Shown: positions 44,099-53,608 of the stretch, piece after piece
How the letters are laid out: each line of letters opens with the position of its first letter
Numbering within the stretch: position 1 is the stretch's first letter
Assembly (NCBI GenBank): GCA_963775825.1
Contig: CAVZKY010000039.1
Span: forward strand, 62,001-126,000
DNA from: Bog-532 sp963775825
GTDB lineage: Bacteria > Actinomycetota > Actinomycetes > Streptosporangiales > Streptosporangiaceae
Length of the DNA: 64,000 nucleotides
Direction of reading: 5' to 3'
Program-made: the position numbers and the translations under genes
Notes under the pieces: model-generated
Told to the model about the DNA's origin: nothing
Seen by the model: only the letters and a program-made list of their open reading frames with translations
Database searches by the model: none

Positions 44099-45059
44099 AT
44101 GACCGGGACAGACCTGACGCACCGGTTGGGCTGGCTGGGTACGGGCCGGATGGGGGCCGCGCTGGCGCTGCGGCTGCTGGCGGCGGGATGCGATCTGACG
44201 GTCTACAACCGGACCCGGGCCAAGGCCGAGCCGCTGGCGGCCCGCGGGGCCACCATCACCGAGACCGCTGCCGGACTCGGCGCTGCGGACATCGTGTTCA
44301 TCACCGTGGGCGCGTCGGAGGACCTGCTCAGCGCGGTGCTCGGGCCTGGCGGCCTGATGGACGCGCCGTCGGCCCCCGCGATCGTCGTCGACTGCTCCAC
44401 CGTCTCCGCCGCGGCGTCCCAGGAGGTCCGGGAGCGGCTGGCCGAGCGCGGTACCGCGCTGCTCGCCGCACCGGTGATGGGCAACGCCAAGGTAGCCAGG
44501 GCAGGTCGGCTGACCCTGGCCGTCTCCGGCCCGGAAGAGACGTTCAAGCAGGCCAAGCCGTACCTGGATCTTCTCGGCGGCGGGGCCACGTACGTGGGCG
44601 AGGGGGAAACCGCCCGGATCGTCAAGCTTTGTCATAATCTCCTGCTGGGGGTCGTGACCCAATCTCTTGCTGAAGTCACGATCCTCGCCCAGCAATACGG
44701 TGTCAGTCGGCACGCGCTGCTGGAATGTCTTAACAACAGCGTGATGGGCTCGACGTTCTCCCGGTACAAGACGCCTGCCCTGGTGAACCTGGACTTCCAC
44801 CCGACGTTCACCGCCACGCTGCTGCGCAAGGATTTCGACCTGGGGCTGGCCGCCGCGCGGCAGCGCGAGGTGCCGCTGCCGGTGGCGGCGCTCGTCCATC
44901 AGCTCATCCAGAGCCTGGTCGGGCACGGCTATGGGGGCCAGGATTTCGCGGCGCTGCTGCAGACTGCAGGCCGACTCGGCCGGGGTCACGCTGATCGGTG
45001 AGGACGTGGAGGTACTGGACGGCCTGGAGCCTGATCACGCCGGCGCACAGCCGGATTAG
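44099..45059 (+). CDS. NAD(P)-dependent beta-hydroxyacid dehydrogenase (3-hydroxyisobutyrate/GarR type; frameshift near end)
   Basis: ATG 44099 is preceded by a GGGGGGTGG region. The Rossmann fold is intact: GWLGTGRMGAALALRLLAAG, DCSTVSAAASQEV, and the substrate-binding loop APVMGNAKVARAGRLTLAVSG. The catalytic Lys is in ARIVKLCHNLLLGVVTQ (K-x-x-x-N). The frame stops early at about 45001 (QTAGRLGRGHADR); after one extra base the expected end ADSAGVTLIGEDVEVL to TAG 45057-45059 follows. It oxidises a beta-hydroxyacid or reduces a semialdehyde. Upstream of livK it might feed on products imported by the Liv system (inference). Confidence 0.85.
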
Positions 45060-45118
45060 GGGGGACCACAGTAAACGCCACTCGGCACCCGCCGACATCC
45101 TGAAGGGAGGACCGCGGG

Positions 45119-46402
45119 ATGAGACCCGTCCGGTCCCGTCGCTACAAGAACGCCCGGTTCCTGAGCCTGACCGTCACGGCCGCAGCCGCGGCCGTCCTCG
45201 CCGCCGGCTGCAGCAGTAGCGGCAGCAGCTCCGCCACCGGTGGCAGCAGCACCGGCAGTGGAAGCAAATCACCCCTGGTCATCGGAGCTTCGCTGTCCCT
45301 GACCGGGGACTTCAGTGCGGACGGCCAGGCCTACGAGAGGGGCTACGAGTTCTGGGCCGGTCAGGTCAACGCCCAAGGCGGCATCCTCGGCCGCAAGGTC
45401 GAGCTGAAGATCCTCAACGACAACAGTTCGCCGACCCAGGTCGCGACCAACTACCAGACGCTGATCAACGCCGACCATGTGGCGCTGACCTTCGGCCCGT
45501 TCTCCTCGCTGCTGACCGCGCCGGCCGCCGCGGTCGCGCACCGGTACGGCTATGCGTTCGTCGAGGGTGCCGGCGGCGCGACATCGGTGTTCGCGCAGAA
45601 GCTGAACAACGTCTTCGATGTGAGCCTGCCGGTCGCCAACGAGCTGGATCCGTTCACCGCCTGGATCAAGTCGCTGCCGGCCAGCCAGCGCCCGACGACC
45701 GCGGCCTACCCCATGGCCAACGACCCGTTCGCGACCCCGCAGGTGCAGCGGGCCCAGAGCCTGCTGCAGCCGCTGGGGGTAAAGACCGTCTACTCGAACA
45801 TCTTCCCGGAGGAGGTGGCCGACTACAAGGCGCCGGCTGACGATGTGGCCGCGTCGAAGGCGCAGGCGGTCGTGCTGGGCTCGACCGACGTGCCCACGGT
45901 CTCTTCGTTCATGACCGCCTTCGAGCAGCAGCACTACAACCCGAAGATCTTCATCGCCGCGGCCGGCCCGGACCAGGGCAGCGCGTTCACCAGCGCGGTC
46001 GGGGTCAAGAACGCCGACGGGATGATGGTTCCCGACGCCTGGTATCCCGGTTCGGAGAACAGCCTGAGCAAGGCGATGGTCCAGGCTTACGTGGCGAAGT
46101 ACGGCGGCCCCGCGTCGGCGATCAATGCCGACATCGCCGAGGCCTACTCCGTCGGCGAGGTCGTCGACCAGGCCGTGACCCACCTCGGTGCCGTGGACAA
46201 CACCAAGCTGATCAGCTACCTGCACAGCGGCGTGACGTTCCAGAGCGTCCAGGGCCCTGTCCGGTTCAACTCGCTCGGAGAGAACCTGGTGGCCACCGCG
46301 TACATCTTCCAGTGGCAGAACGGCAACTTCGTCCAGGTGCTCCCGGCCAGCGACCCCGGTTCGGTGAAGATCCTCTACCCCAAGCCCAACTGGGGCAGCT
46401 GA
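45119..46402 (+). CDS. livK: Branched-chain amino-acid type ABC transporter substrate-binding lipoprotein
   Basis: ATG 45119 follows AAGGGAGGA at a good distance. The lipoprotein signal is KNARFLSLTVTAAAAAVLAAGC with the lipobox LAAGC, followed by a Ser/Gly linker. The mature part is a type I periplasmic binding protein (Peripla_BP_6): IGASLSLTGDFSADGQAYER, GGILGRKVELKILNDNSSP, and TDVPTVSSFMTAF. The 427 residues are normal. It starts the liv operon, with membrane and ATPase genes following without gaps. Ligand may be an amino acid, amide or aromatic compound; LivK homologues in actinobacteria bind diverse substrates. Confidence 0.9.
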   Translation: MRPVRSRRYKNARFLSLTVTAAAAAVLAAGCSSSGSSSATGGSSTGSGSKSPLVIGASLSLTGDFSADGQAYERGYEFWAGQVNAQGGILGRKVELKILNDNSSPTQVATNYQTLINADHVALTFGPFSSLLTAPAAAVAHRYGYAFVEGAGGATSVFAQKLNNVFDVSLPVANELDPFTAWIKSLPASQRPTTAAYPMANDPFATPQVQRAQSLLQPLGVKTVYSNIFPEEVADYKAPADDVAASKAQAVVLGSTDVPTVSSFMTAFEQQHYNPKIFIAAAGPDQGSAFTSAVGVKNADGMMVPDAWYPGSENSLSKAMVQAYVAKYGGPASAINADIAEAYSVGEVVDQAVTHLGAVDNTKLISYLHSGVTFQSVQGPVRFNSLGENLVATAYIFQWQNGNFVQVLPASDPGSVKILYPKPNWGS

Positions 46403-46487
46403 AAGTGCCGGAGTGCAGCAGGCAGCCGCACCGATGAGGCGGACGGGCCAGGGCCGGCAATGACACACGGAGCGGCACGGAGCTGAG

Positions 46488-47369
46488 ATGGCGCATCAGA
46501 TCTACGAGGCCATCGTCGACGGGATCCTGGGCGGCGGCGTGTACGCGCTGATGGCTGCTGGGCTGACGCTGATCTTCGGCGTGCTCGACATCATCAACGT
46601 CGCCCAGGGAATCCTGGTCATCGTCGGCGGCTACCTCAGCTACGTGCTCTCCGTGCACCTGCACATCGACCTGTTCCTTGGCCTGCTGATCACGATCCCG
46701 GCCATGTTCGTGCTGGGCCTGGTCATCCACACCACGGTCATCCGGCCTCTGCGCGGGGCCGAGCGCACCTCGATGTCGCTGCTGGCCTGCTTCGCGGTGG
46801 CGATCATCCTGGAAGGCGCGCTGTACTGGATTTTCGGCGCCAACAACGTCACGCTCAAAGCCTCCTATGTCGATGCAAGCTTCAAGGTGGCCGGGTTCTA
46901 CATCAGTGCCATCTACGTATACTGCTTCATCCTCGCGGTCGTCCTGATCGCCGCGATCTACGGGCTGCTGTACCGGACCACATTCGGCCGGGGCGTGCGG
47001 GCCACAATGCAGGACCCGATCGCGGCCCGGCTCATCGGCATCGACATCAACCGCGTCGCCGCGCTGACGTTCGGGATCGGCGTCGCCGTGACCGCGGCGG
47101 GCGGTATGGCCTACGGAGCCACCAGCGGCGGGTTCAACCCCAACAGCGGGTACGACTTGATCTCCCGGCTGCTGGCCATCATCATCCTGGGCGGCCTGGG
47201 CAGTATCGGCGGCGCGCTCGCGGCCGCCGTCTTCATGATCACCGTCGAGTCGCTGGTGGACATCTGGTCGCCGAACTGGGCCATCGTGGTCTTCTACGCC
47301 GCCCTGGTGATTGTCCTGACGGTCCGCCCGGCGGGACTGTTCGGCCGACGGGCGGTGCGGGCCCAGTGA
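46488..47369 (+). CDS. livH: LivH-type ABC permease
   Basis: The 293-residue integral membrane protein has about eight segments. Signature elements: GILGGGVYALMAAGLTLIFG near the N-terminus, RGAERTSMSLLACF, and the EAA-like loop ATMQDPIAARLIGIDINRVA followed by LGGLGSIGGALAAAVF. It begins at ATG 46488 with GGAG about 7 bases upstream. Its stop overlaps the livM start (GTGA). It forms the pore with LivM. Confidence 0.92.
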   Translation: MAHQIYEAIVDGILGGGVYALMAAGLTLIFGVLDIINVAQGILVIVGGYLSYVLSVHLHIDLFLGLLITIPAMFVLGLVIHTTVIRPLRGAERTSMSLLACFAVAIILEGALYWIFGANNVTLKASYVDASFKVAGFYISAIYVYCFILAVVLIAAIYGLLYRTTFGRGVRATMQDPIAARLIGIDINRVAALTFGIGVAVTAAGGMAYGATSGGFNPNSGYDLISRLLAIIILGGLGSIGGALAAAVFMITVESLVDIWSPNWAIVVFYAALVIVLTVRPAGLFGRRAVRAQ

Positions 47370-48454
47370 ACCCGGCCGCCAGCGAGCCGGCCGCCCCGCG
47401 ACAGGCCGTGGGATCCGCCCGCACCCTGGCCAGCCGCAAGACGCTGCTGGGCGCGTTGCTGCTGGCCCTGTTCGCCGTCTTCCCGCTGGTGTTCACTAAC
47501 CCGCTCGCCACCACCTACGGGTTCGACGCGCTGATCTTCGTCGCGGCCGCGACGGCCTGGAACATCTTCTCCGGGTACTCCGGCTACCTGTCCCTGGGCC
47601 ACGCGGTCTTCTTCGGCACCGGCATGTACACGGTGGCGATCGGCGCCCGCGACTGGAAACTGACCGGTGACACCGTGTTCGCCCTGCTGCCGCTGGCCGC
47701 CCTGGTGGCTGCCGCGATCGCGGTGCCGTTCGGCCTGGTCGCCCTGCGGGTCCGGCGGCACACGTTCGTCGTGGTCACGATCGCCTTCTTCTTCATCTTT
47801 CAGCTGATGGCGTTCAACTTTTCCTTCACCGGCGGCACCAGCGGCATCGACGCCCCCATCCTGAACTGGGCGCCAGCCACATACAACAACCCCTTCTATT
47901 ACCTGGCGCTGATCATCGCCGTGGCCACGCTGGCCCTGTCGGGGCTGGTCCGGCGCTCGCGTTTCGGCCTGCACCTGCGGGCGATCCGGGACGACGAGGA
48001 CCGGGCCCGCAGCCTCGGCGTGCACGCCATGCGGGTAAAACTGACCGCCCTGGTGGTGTCCGGCCTCATCACCGGGCTGGTCGGCGGCCTGTGGTACTAC
48101 TTCATCGGCGCCGTTCAGCCCCAGTCCGCCTACGACCCGCTGTTCGACCTGTCGCTGGCGCTGATGGCATTCTTCGGTGGTCTCGGTACCGTCCTGGGCC
48201 CCGCGCTGGGCGCGCTCATCCTCGAGCCCGCCCAGCAGTGGCTGACCGTGCAATTCACCAACGACTATCTGAGCGAGATCTTGCTCGGGGCGCTCTTCCT
48301 GGTCGTGATCCTTTTCCTGCCGCGTGGCGTGCTGCCGACAGGGGCCGAGCGGATCCGCGGCTGGCGGGCTCGTTCCCGGGCCCGTTCGGCAGCAGAATCG
48401 GCCCCGGAACCGGCCGGGGCCGATGAGGCCACGCGAACGGGCACCCCGTCATGA
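47366..48454 (+). CDS. livM: LivM-type ABC permease
   Basis: GTG 47366 overlaps the livH stop. The 362-residue protein has some ten membrane segments, the conserved TAWNIFSGYSGYLSLGHAVFFG loop, and the EAA-like coupling segment LRAIRDDEDRARSLGVHAMR. Later, FFGGLGTVLGPALGALIL. The C-terminal 40 residues are charged. The stop overlaps livG (ATGA). Confidence 0.92.
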   Translation: MNPAASEPAAPRQAVGSARTLASRKTLLGALLLALFAVFPLVFTNPLATTYGFDALIFVAAATAWNIFSGYSGYLSLGHAVFFGTGMYTVAIGARDWKLTGDTVFALLPLAALVAAAIAVPFGLVALRVRRHTFVVVTIAFFFIFQLMAFNFSFTGGTSGIDAPILNWAPATYNNPFYYLALIIAVATLALSGLVRRSRFGLHLRAIRDDEDRARSLGVHAMRVKLTALVVSGLITGLVGGLWYYFIGAVQPQSAYDPLFDLSLALMAFFGGLGTVLGPALGALILEPAQQWLTVQFTNDYLSEILLGALFLVVILFLPRGVLPTGAERIRGWRARSRARSAAESAPEPAGADEATRTGTPS

Positions 48455-49227
48455 CCGCCGCCCTCCGGGCCGAGGGGATCGGCAAGGCGTTCGGCGGCGT
48501 GCAGGCTCTGGACGACTGCACCCTGACCGTGGCCCCCGGCTCGATCACGGGCCTGATCGGGCCGAACGGCTCGGGTAAGACGACGCTGTTCAACGTCATC
48601 ACCGGGTACGAGCGGCCGGACGCCGGCGACGTCTACCTGGCTGACCGGAAGATTACCGGCGCTTCCGCGCAGCACGTCTTCGCCCTGGGCCTGGGCCGGA
48701 CCTTCCAGCTGACCAGGATCTTCCCGCGCCTCACCCTGCTGGAGAACATGCTGGTCGCAGCCCGGCCCAGCCGCCTGCGCGGTGGCCTGCTGGCCCGGGC
48801 CGGCGGGGCGGCCGACCGGCGGCGCGCCCTTGAGCTGCTGCAGTTCACCGGGATCGACCAGCATGCCACTGCCCTGGCCGGCACCTTGTCCTACGGCCAG
48901 CGCAAGCTGCTGGAGCTGGCCACTGTGCTGGCCGCCGACCCGGCTGTCGTGCTGCTCGACGAGCCAGCCGGTGGGGTCAACCCGTCCCTGATCCAGCACA
49001 TCGCGGCCCGGATCCGGGACCTGAACGCCGGCGGCACGACCTTCCTGATTGTGGAACACAACATGGAGTTCGTGATGGGGCTCTGCGATCAGGTCACCGT
49101 GCTCGACTACGGCACCGTGGTGGCCGCCGGGCCACCCGGGATCATCTCCACCGACCCGCGGGTGCTCGACGCCTACCTGGGTGCGGCGCTGGAGGACGAG
49201 CCCGATGCGGATGGCACCGATGCCTAG
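48451..49227 (+). CDS. livG: LivG-type ATP-binding protein
   Basis: The 258-residue ABC ATPase has Walker A GPNGSGKTTLFNVITG, the signature LSYGQRKLLE, Walker B VVLLDEPAGGVNP, and the H-loop LIVEHNMEFV. The N-terminal AEGIGKAFGGVQALDDC and the long insert after Walker A are typical of LivG rather than LivF. It powers the LivHM permease. Its last codons overlap the start of livF. Confidence 0.93.
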   Translation: MTAALRAEGIGKAFGGVQALDDCTLTVAPGSITGLIGPNGSGKTTLFNVITGYERPDAGDVYLADRKITGASAQHVFALGLGRTFQLTRIFPRLTLLENMLVAARPSRLRGGLLARAGGAADRRRALELLQFTGIDQHATALAGTLSYGQRKLLELATVLAADPAVVLLDEPAGGVNPSLIQHIAARIRDLNAGGTTFLIVEHNMEFVMGLCDQVTVLDYGTVVAAGPPGIISTDPRVLDAYLGAALEDEPDADGTDA

Positions 49228-50023
49228 TGACGCGCCCCGGACGGACGGCGCCACCGGGATGGCCGGGACAGCGGAAGCGGCGCTGGTGGTGCAGGGCCTG
49301 TGCGCCGGGTACGGCGGCGGGGACATCCTGCATGACGTGTCCTTCACCGTCCCCGAAGGCGGCATCACCTGCATCGTCGGCCCGAACGGGGCCGGAAAAT
49401 CGACCCTGCTGGCCAGCATCAGCGGGCTGCTCCGGCCACGGCGTGGCCGGGTCCTGCTGCACGGCGAGCCGGTCACCGGGCGCTCCCCCCGGCAGATCCT
49501 GGGCCTCGGCCTGGTGCATGTACCGCAGCACCACAGCCTGTTCCGGGACATGACGGTCGCGGAGAACTTGGACCTCGGCGGCTACACCATCAGGGACCGC
49601 AAACTGCTGGGGCGCCGGCGCGCGCAGGTGCTCGAGCTCTTCCCCGAGGTGGCGGCCTGGGCCCCGCGGAAGGCGGGCAGCCTGTCCGGCGGCCAGCAGC
49701 GGCTGGTCGAATTCGCCCGGTGCCTCATGCTCGACCCGTCCTTGATCATCCTGGACGAGCCGTCCATGGGGCTGGCCCCCAAGGTGCTGCGGTCGGTATT
49801 CGACGCCGTCCGCACGATGAATACCGCCGGCAAGACGGTCCTGCTGGTGGAACAGAACGCGCGCGCGGGCCTGCGGATGTCCACCCACGGAGTGGTGCTG
49901 GAAAACGGGCGGGTGCGGCTGTCCGGGACTGGGCGCGAGGTACTCGAGAACCCGGAGATCGGGGCCCTTTACCTGGGCGGTGCGTCCGGCACCGCGTCCG
50001 GCGGTGCACCAGTAACGCAGTAA
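49205..50023 (+). CDS. livF: LivF-type ATP-binding protein
   Basis: Several ATG codons are in frame. The one at 49205 is chosen because GGAGG at 49191-49195 is spaced nine bases before it, while 49211 and 49220 are alternatives. The coding region overlaps the livG end. Walker A GPNGAGKSTLLASISG, signature LSGGQQRLVEFA, Walker B LIILDEPSMGLAP, and H-loop LLVEQNARAG are present. It completes the importer. The last codons read into an 8-base tandem repeat that contains the TAA stop (PVTQ then TAA). Confidence 0.9.
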   Translation: MRMAPMPSDAPRTDGATGMAGTAEAALVVQGLCAGYGGGDILHDVSFTVPEGGITCIVGPNGAGKSTLLASISGLLRPRRGRVLLHGEPVTGRSPRQILGLGLVHVPQHHSLFRDMTVAENLDLGGYTIRDRKLLGRRRAQVLELFPEVAAWAPRKAGSLSGGQQRLVEFARCLMLDPSLIILDEPSMGLAPKVLRSVFDAVRTMNTAGKTVLLVEQNARAGLRMSTHGVVLENGRVRLSGTGREVLENPEIGALYLGGASGTASGGAPVTQ

Positions 50024-50040
50024 CGCAGTAACGCAGTAAG
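50011..50040. repeat. 8-base tandem repeat across the livF stop
   Basis: AGTAACGC at 50011, 50019 and 50027, with a partial copy at 50035. The TAA inside the first unit is the livF stop. The repeated TAA triplets fall in changing frames, so readthrough would be stopped in any frame. Confidence 0.85.
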
Positions 50041-50054
50041 CGGAGAGCGGCGCC

Positions 50055-50071
50055 GGGCCGGTCCCCGGCCC
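50055..50071. terminator. Hairpin terminator candidate between livF and the ABC exporter
   Basis: GGGCCGG (50055-50061), loop TCC, CCGGCCC (50065-50071): a perfect 7-base-pair stem in the convergent gap. No T-run. It may serve both directions. Confidence 0.5.
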
Positions 50072-50119
50072 AGCGCGGTCCCGGCGGAGTGCGGTCCCCG
50101 CGCGGCGAGGGCCAGGGCC

Positions 50120-51937
50120 TCAGGCGGCGAGTTCCGCGTAGCGGCCGTTGTCAGCGATGAGGCTGGCGTGGGTGCCGGTCTCGACGATGCGGCCGTGGTC
50201 GAGGACGACGATCTGGTCGGCCGCACGAACGGTGGAGAGCCGGTGCGCGATGGTGATCGTCGTGCGGCCCTCCGCCAGGGCGTCGAACGCCTGCTGCACG
50301 GCCCGTTCCGTCTCGGTGTCCAGCGCGCTGGTCGCCTCGTCCAGCACAAGTACGCGCGGGTCCCGCAGCAGGGTGCGGGCGATCGCGATGCGCTGCTTCT
50401 CGCCGCCGGAGAAGCGGTGCCCGCGGGAGCCGACCATGGTGTCGTAGCCGTCGGGCAGGCTGGCGATCAGGTCGTGGATCTGGGCGGCGCGGGCCGCGTC
50501 CTCGATCTCGGCGTCGGTGGCCTCCGGCCGGGCGTAGCGCAGGTTCTCCCGCACGGTGGTGTGCAGCAGATAGGTCTCCTGGCTGACTACGCCGACGACC
50601 GCGGCGAGGTCGGTGAGCCGCATGTCGCGAACGTCGATACCGTCAATCCGGATGCGGCCGCTGCTCGGGTCGTAGAGCCGGGCCAGCAGTGAGCCCAGCG
50701 TGGTCTTACCAGATCCGGTTTCGCCGACCAGGGCCAGCGTGCCGCCGGCCGGGATGTCCAGGTCGATGTCGGCCAGTGCGGGGCGGTCGGCGCCGGGATA
50801 GGTGAAACTGACGTCCTCGACGCGGACGTGTCCGGCTAGCCTGCGCGGGGTCGATCATCGGCCGGGTGGGCGGGCTCGCCGACCTCTATGGGGAGGTCCA
50901 GATACTCGAAGATCCGCGCGAACAGCGCCAGCGAGCTGATCACGGACACGCTCGTGTTGAGCAGGCCGGTGATCGGCCGGAACAGGCTGTTCTGCAGGGT
51001 GGTGAAGGCGACCAGGGTGCCGATGGTGATCACGCCTGCGGTGGCCGGCAGGCCCGCGGCCAGGTAGATGATCGCGGGTATGGCGGCGAAGATGATGCTC
51101 AGCGAGGCCATCCGCCAGCGCCCGGCCAGCTGCGAGCGCAGCTCAAGGTCGATCAGGCGGGCCGAGGAGGCGGTGAACCGTTCTATCAGGGCCGGTCCGG
51201 TGCCCATCGTCTTCGCCAGCTGGATCGCCGTTGATGGACAGCCCCTCGTCGATGGCGACGTTGAGATTGGCCAGTTCCCGCTGCTGCTCGGTGGTGATGG
51301 CCCGGCGCATGCGGGCGACCTTGCGGGTCAGGTAGATCGCAGGCGGCATGATGACCAGCGAGATGAGCGACAGCCGCCAGGACAAGGCGACCATAGCCAC
51401 CGCGGTGCCGACCGCTGTGGTGAGGTTGGCGGCGATGGAGGTGGCGGTCGAGGTGACGACCGATTCCATCCCGCCGATGTCGTTGTTGATGCGGGACTGG
51501 ATTTCGCCGTTACGGGTCCGGGTGAAGAAGGCGATCGACTGGCGCTGCAGGTGGCTGAACACGCTGGTGCGCAGCTCGTGCATGACGTGCTGGCCGACCT
51601 TGGTGCTGATCCAGGTCTGCACGACGCCAAACGCCGAGCTGATCGCGGCCACGGCGACCATGCCGATGACGAGCCAGACCAGCAAGGTCAGGTTCTTGTG
51701 CGGCAGGGCGTTGTCGATCACCGCGCGGAGCAGGAACGGGGAGGCGAGGCCCACGAGGGACGAGGCGACGATGAACACGGTGACGATAGCGAGCTGCCAG
51801 CGGTAAGGGCTGAACAGCCGCCCGATGCGGCGCAGTGAGACCTCGTGGGCCTGCGCCTTTTCCGCAGCGGTGATGGTTTGCGAGCCGCGGGTCCGGCCCG
51901 CGTTTCTGATATCTCGATCTATGTGTGGTGCGGCCAA
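50120..51937 (-). CDS. ABC exporter, fused membrane and ATPase domains (two frameshifts)
   Basis: The start is uncertain: a TTG at 51937 (MAAPHIDRDIRNAG) or further in are possible, and an open frame reaches 52012 through the MarR operator. The membrane domain has WQLAIVTVFIVASSLVGLAS, GQHVMHELRTSVFSHLQRQS and SRINNDIGGMESVVTSTATS. After one extra base near 51225 it continues as IQLAKTMGTGPALIERF and TLVAFTTLQNSLFRPITGLL. After one missing base near 50850 comes the ATPase: GETGSGKTTLGSLLARLY (Walker A), HRFSGGEKQRIAIARTLLRD (signature), VLVLDEATSALDTETE (Walker B), and ITIAHRLSTVRAA. The C-terminal region VETGTHASLIADNGRYAELA is diagnostic of the MsbA/LmrA exporter type. It is divergent from a MarR gene, whose target it probably is; efflux of a toxic compound is likely. 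Confidence 0.86.
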
Positions 51938-51998
51938 GAAAGTCTCGATTCTGCCTGGGGCTCGCGCTCGGGCGCGCGGGCCAGGGAAAGCTATGTGC

Positions 51999-52011
51999 TG
52001 AGGTAACCTCA
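51999..52011. promoter_or_regulatory. MarR operator candidate, TGAGGTAACCTCA
   Basis: A perfect 13-base palindrome around one central base in the divergent gap, with an extra TGAGG half-site at 52015-52019. It lies just inside the open frame before the presumed exporter start, so it probably covers the exporter promoter and regulates both genes. Confidence 0.65.
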
Positions 52012-52051
52012 ATATGAGGCTACAACAGAAAAGCCTGGTACGCTATTCCTT

Positions 52052-52498
52052 GTGGTCCAGGAGCCCGTGTCGACGGACCGGCGCGAACCAGCCGGTGAAG
52101 AGCCACTGTCCGAAGCCTTCTGGGCGGTCGCTCGCCGGCTCCGCGAGACGTCCCAGGAAACCCTGGCTCCGTGGGAAATCAGCCCCTCGCACCTGCGGGC
52201 GCTGCGTGCCTTGAAACGGCACGGGACCATGCGGCTGTCGGAACTGTCGGAGCGCCTGCACATCGCGCCGAGGTCGGCCACCGAAGTTGTCGACGGGCTC
52301 GAATCGCGGGGTCTGGTGCAGCGGCGGCCCGATCCCGGTGACCGGCGGGCCACCCTGGTCGAGGTGACCGCGGCCGGCGCCGGCCTGCTGGAGGCGATCC
52401 GCGCCGCCCGCGGGACCGAGGCCGAACGGGTGTTCGGCCAGCTCAGCCCGGCCGACCGTGCTGACCTCGCCCGCATCCTCCGCAAGCTCCAGGATTGA
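52052..52498 (+). CDS. MarR-family transcriptional regulator
   Basis: The 148-residue protein has the winged helix of MarR: ISPSHLRALRALKRHGTMRL, SELSERLHIAPRSATEVVDG, and the wing VQRRPDPGDRRATLVEVTAAG. The start is GTG 52052 and no clear ribosome binding site is visible. It is divergent from the ABC exporter and separated by a palindromic operator. This is the usual arrangement of a repressor that is released by the pump's substrate. Confidence 0.9.
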   Translation: MVQEPVSTDRREPAGEEPLSEAFWAVARRLRETSQETLAPWEISPSHLRALRALKRHGTMRLSELSERLHIAPRSATEVVDGLESRGLVQRRPDPGDRRATLVEVTAAGAGLLEAIRAARGTEAERVFGQLSPADRADLARILRKLQD

Positions 52499-52542
52499 CC
52501 CACGATGACCGGGCCTGCACGTCCGACCGGCCGCCCGGGAGG

Positions 52543-52962
52543 ATGGCCGTGACATCATTCGACTACATCGTGGTCGGCGCGGGCACAGCCGGCTGCGTGC
52601 TGGCGGCCCGGCTCCCCCAGCACCCCGACGCCCGGGTGCTGCTGCTCGAAGCAGGCGGTTCGGAACGGACTCGCGCCATGACCGTGCCGAACGGATGGCC
52701 GGAAAACATGGGCTCCCGCGCGGATTGGGGCGGCAGCACCGCCCCCCAGGCGAACGCGGGCCCGGTGGCCTACCCGCGGGGCCGGGTCCTGGGCGGCTCC
52801 AGCGCGATCAACGCCCTGGCGCACGTCCGTGGTCACCACGTGGTCTACGACGGCTGGGCCTCAGACGGAGCGGACGGCTGGAGCTTCGCGGATCTGCGGC
52901 GTGGCCGCGCTAGCGCTAGCGGGGCGACAGGATGCAGAACTCGTTGTCCTCAGGATCGGTGA
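52543..52962 (+). pseudogene. GMC oxidoreductase, N-terminal fragment
   Basis: ATG 52543 follows GGGAGG. The first 120 residues give the FAD-binding motif SFDYIVVGAGTAGCVLAARL, LLLEAGGSERT and RGRVLGGSSAINALAHVRGH. The sequence then leaves the family at about 52905 and stops at 52962. The usual length is over 500 residues, so three quarters are absent. The VOC gene on the other strand begins where homology ends, which points to a deletion or rearrangement at about 52905-52920. Confidence 0.75.
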
Positions 52963-53292
52963 GCACGGCCCAGGGCACGTCGTCCTGGCCGATGTCGGCC
53001 GGGGTGGCCCCGAGCTCGCGCAGCCGGGTCACCAGGTCCGCCTCCGCCTGGTGCGCGGCCGATGTGGTGGCCAGATCCAGGTGCACGCGGTTCTTCCCGG
53101 TCTTCGGCTCGGGGACCGGGACGAAGACGAGCGGCACGGCGGACGGATCCGGGTAGCTATAACCGGCGGGCCAGACGTCCACCTCCTCAGCGGTCCCATC
53201 GGCGATCGCCCAGTCCAGCGCGCTGGCCCAGAAGCGGGCCAGCCGGCGGGGTCATGAGCGTCCACCACGAGGTGGACCAAGCGGGTCGGCAT
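52916..53292 (-). CDS. VOC-superfamily (glyoxalase-like) protein (frameshifted)
   Basis: ATG 53292 gives MPTRLVHLVVDAHDPA in one frame. One missing base near 53250 joins it to LARFWASALDWAIADGT and then DVWPAGYSYPDPSAVPLVFV, VPEPKTGKNRVHLDLAT and DPEDNEFCILSPR. The single glyoxalase-like domain of about 125 residues is complete after correction. The end DPEGNEFC is a mark of this group. Function is unknown, and metal binding residues are not clear. Confidence 0.8.
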
Positions 53293-53608
53293 GGCCCAAG
53301 CCTGGCAGAAAGGCCTGAGCTATGACGCAAACGCTGGGACTCGGGGATAGCCGGGTCATGACCCATCTGCACCTCACCGGGCAGGCCCGCCGTGACATTC
53401 CGATTGCGGCCGCGAGCCCCCGCGCGGTCTGCCACGTACCCCAGTGACCCGGCACCCGGGTGCCCGCCGGTGGCGGCCAGGTGCCGGGCCGGGACGGCGC
53501 GGCCAGGTGCCGGAGCCGGGCGGCAGTTCGCTCAGGTGATGGTGGCCTCTTTTCTTATCGGTGGCATGTGCGCCGGCGCCTGCGGCCTTGCGGCGTACTG
53601 GACGCGGA
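53293..53608. other. 316-base gap without a supported gene
   Basis: It separates the VOC start from the small membrane protein's end. Frames here, including one ending at 53628, read as Pro/Arg/Ala-rich sequence typical of GC-rich non-coding DNA. I see no clear motif. A promoter for the VOC gene is expected near 53300-53350. Confidence 0.4.
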
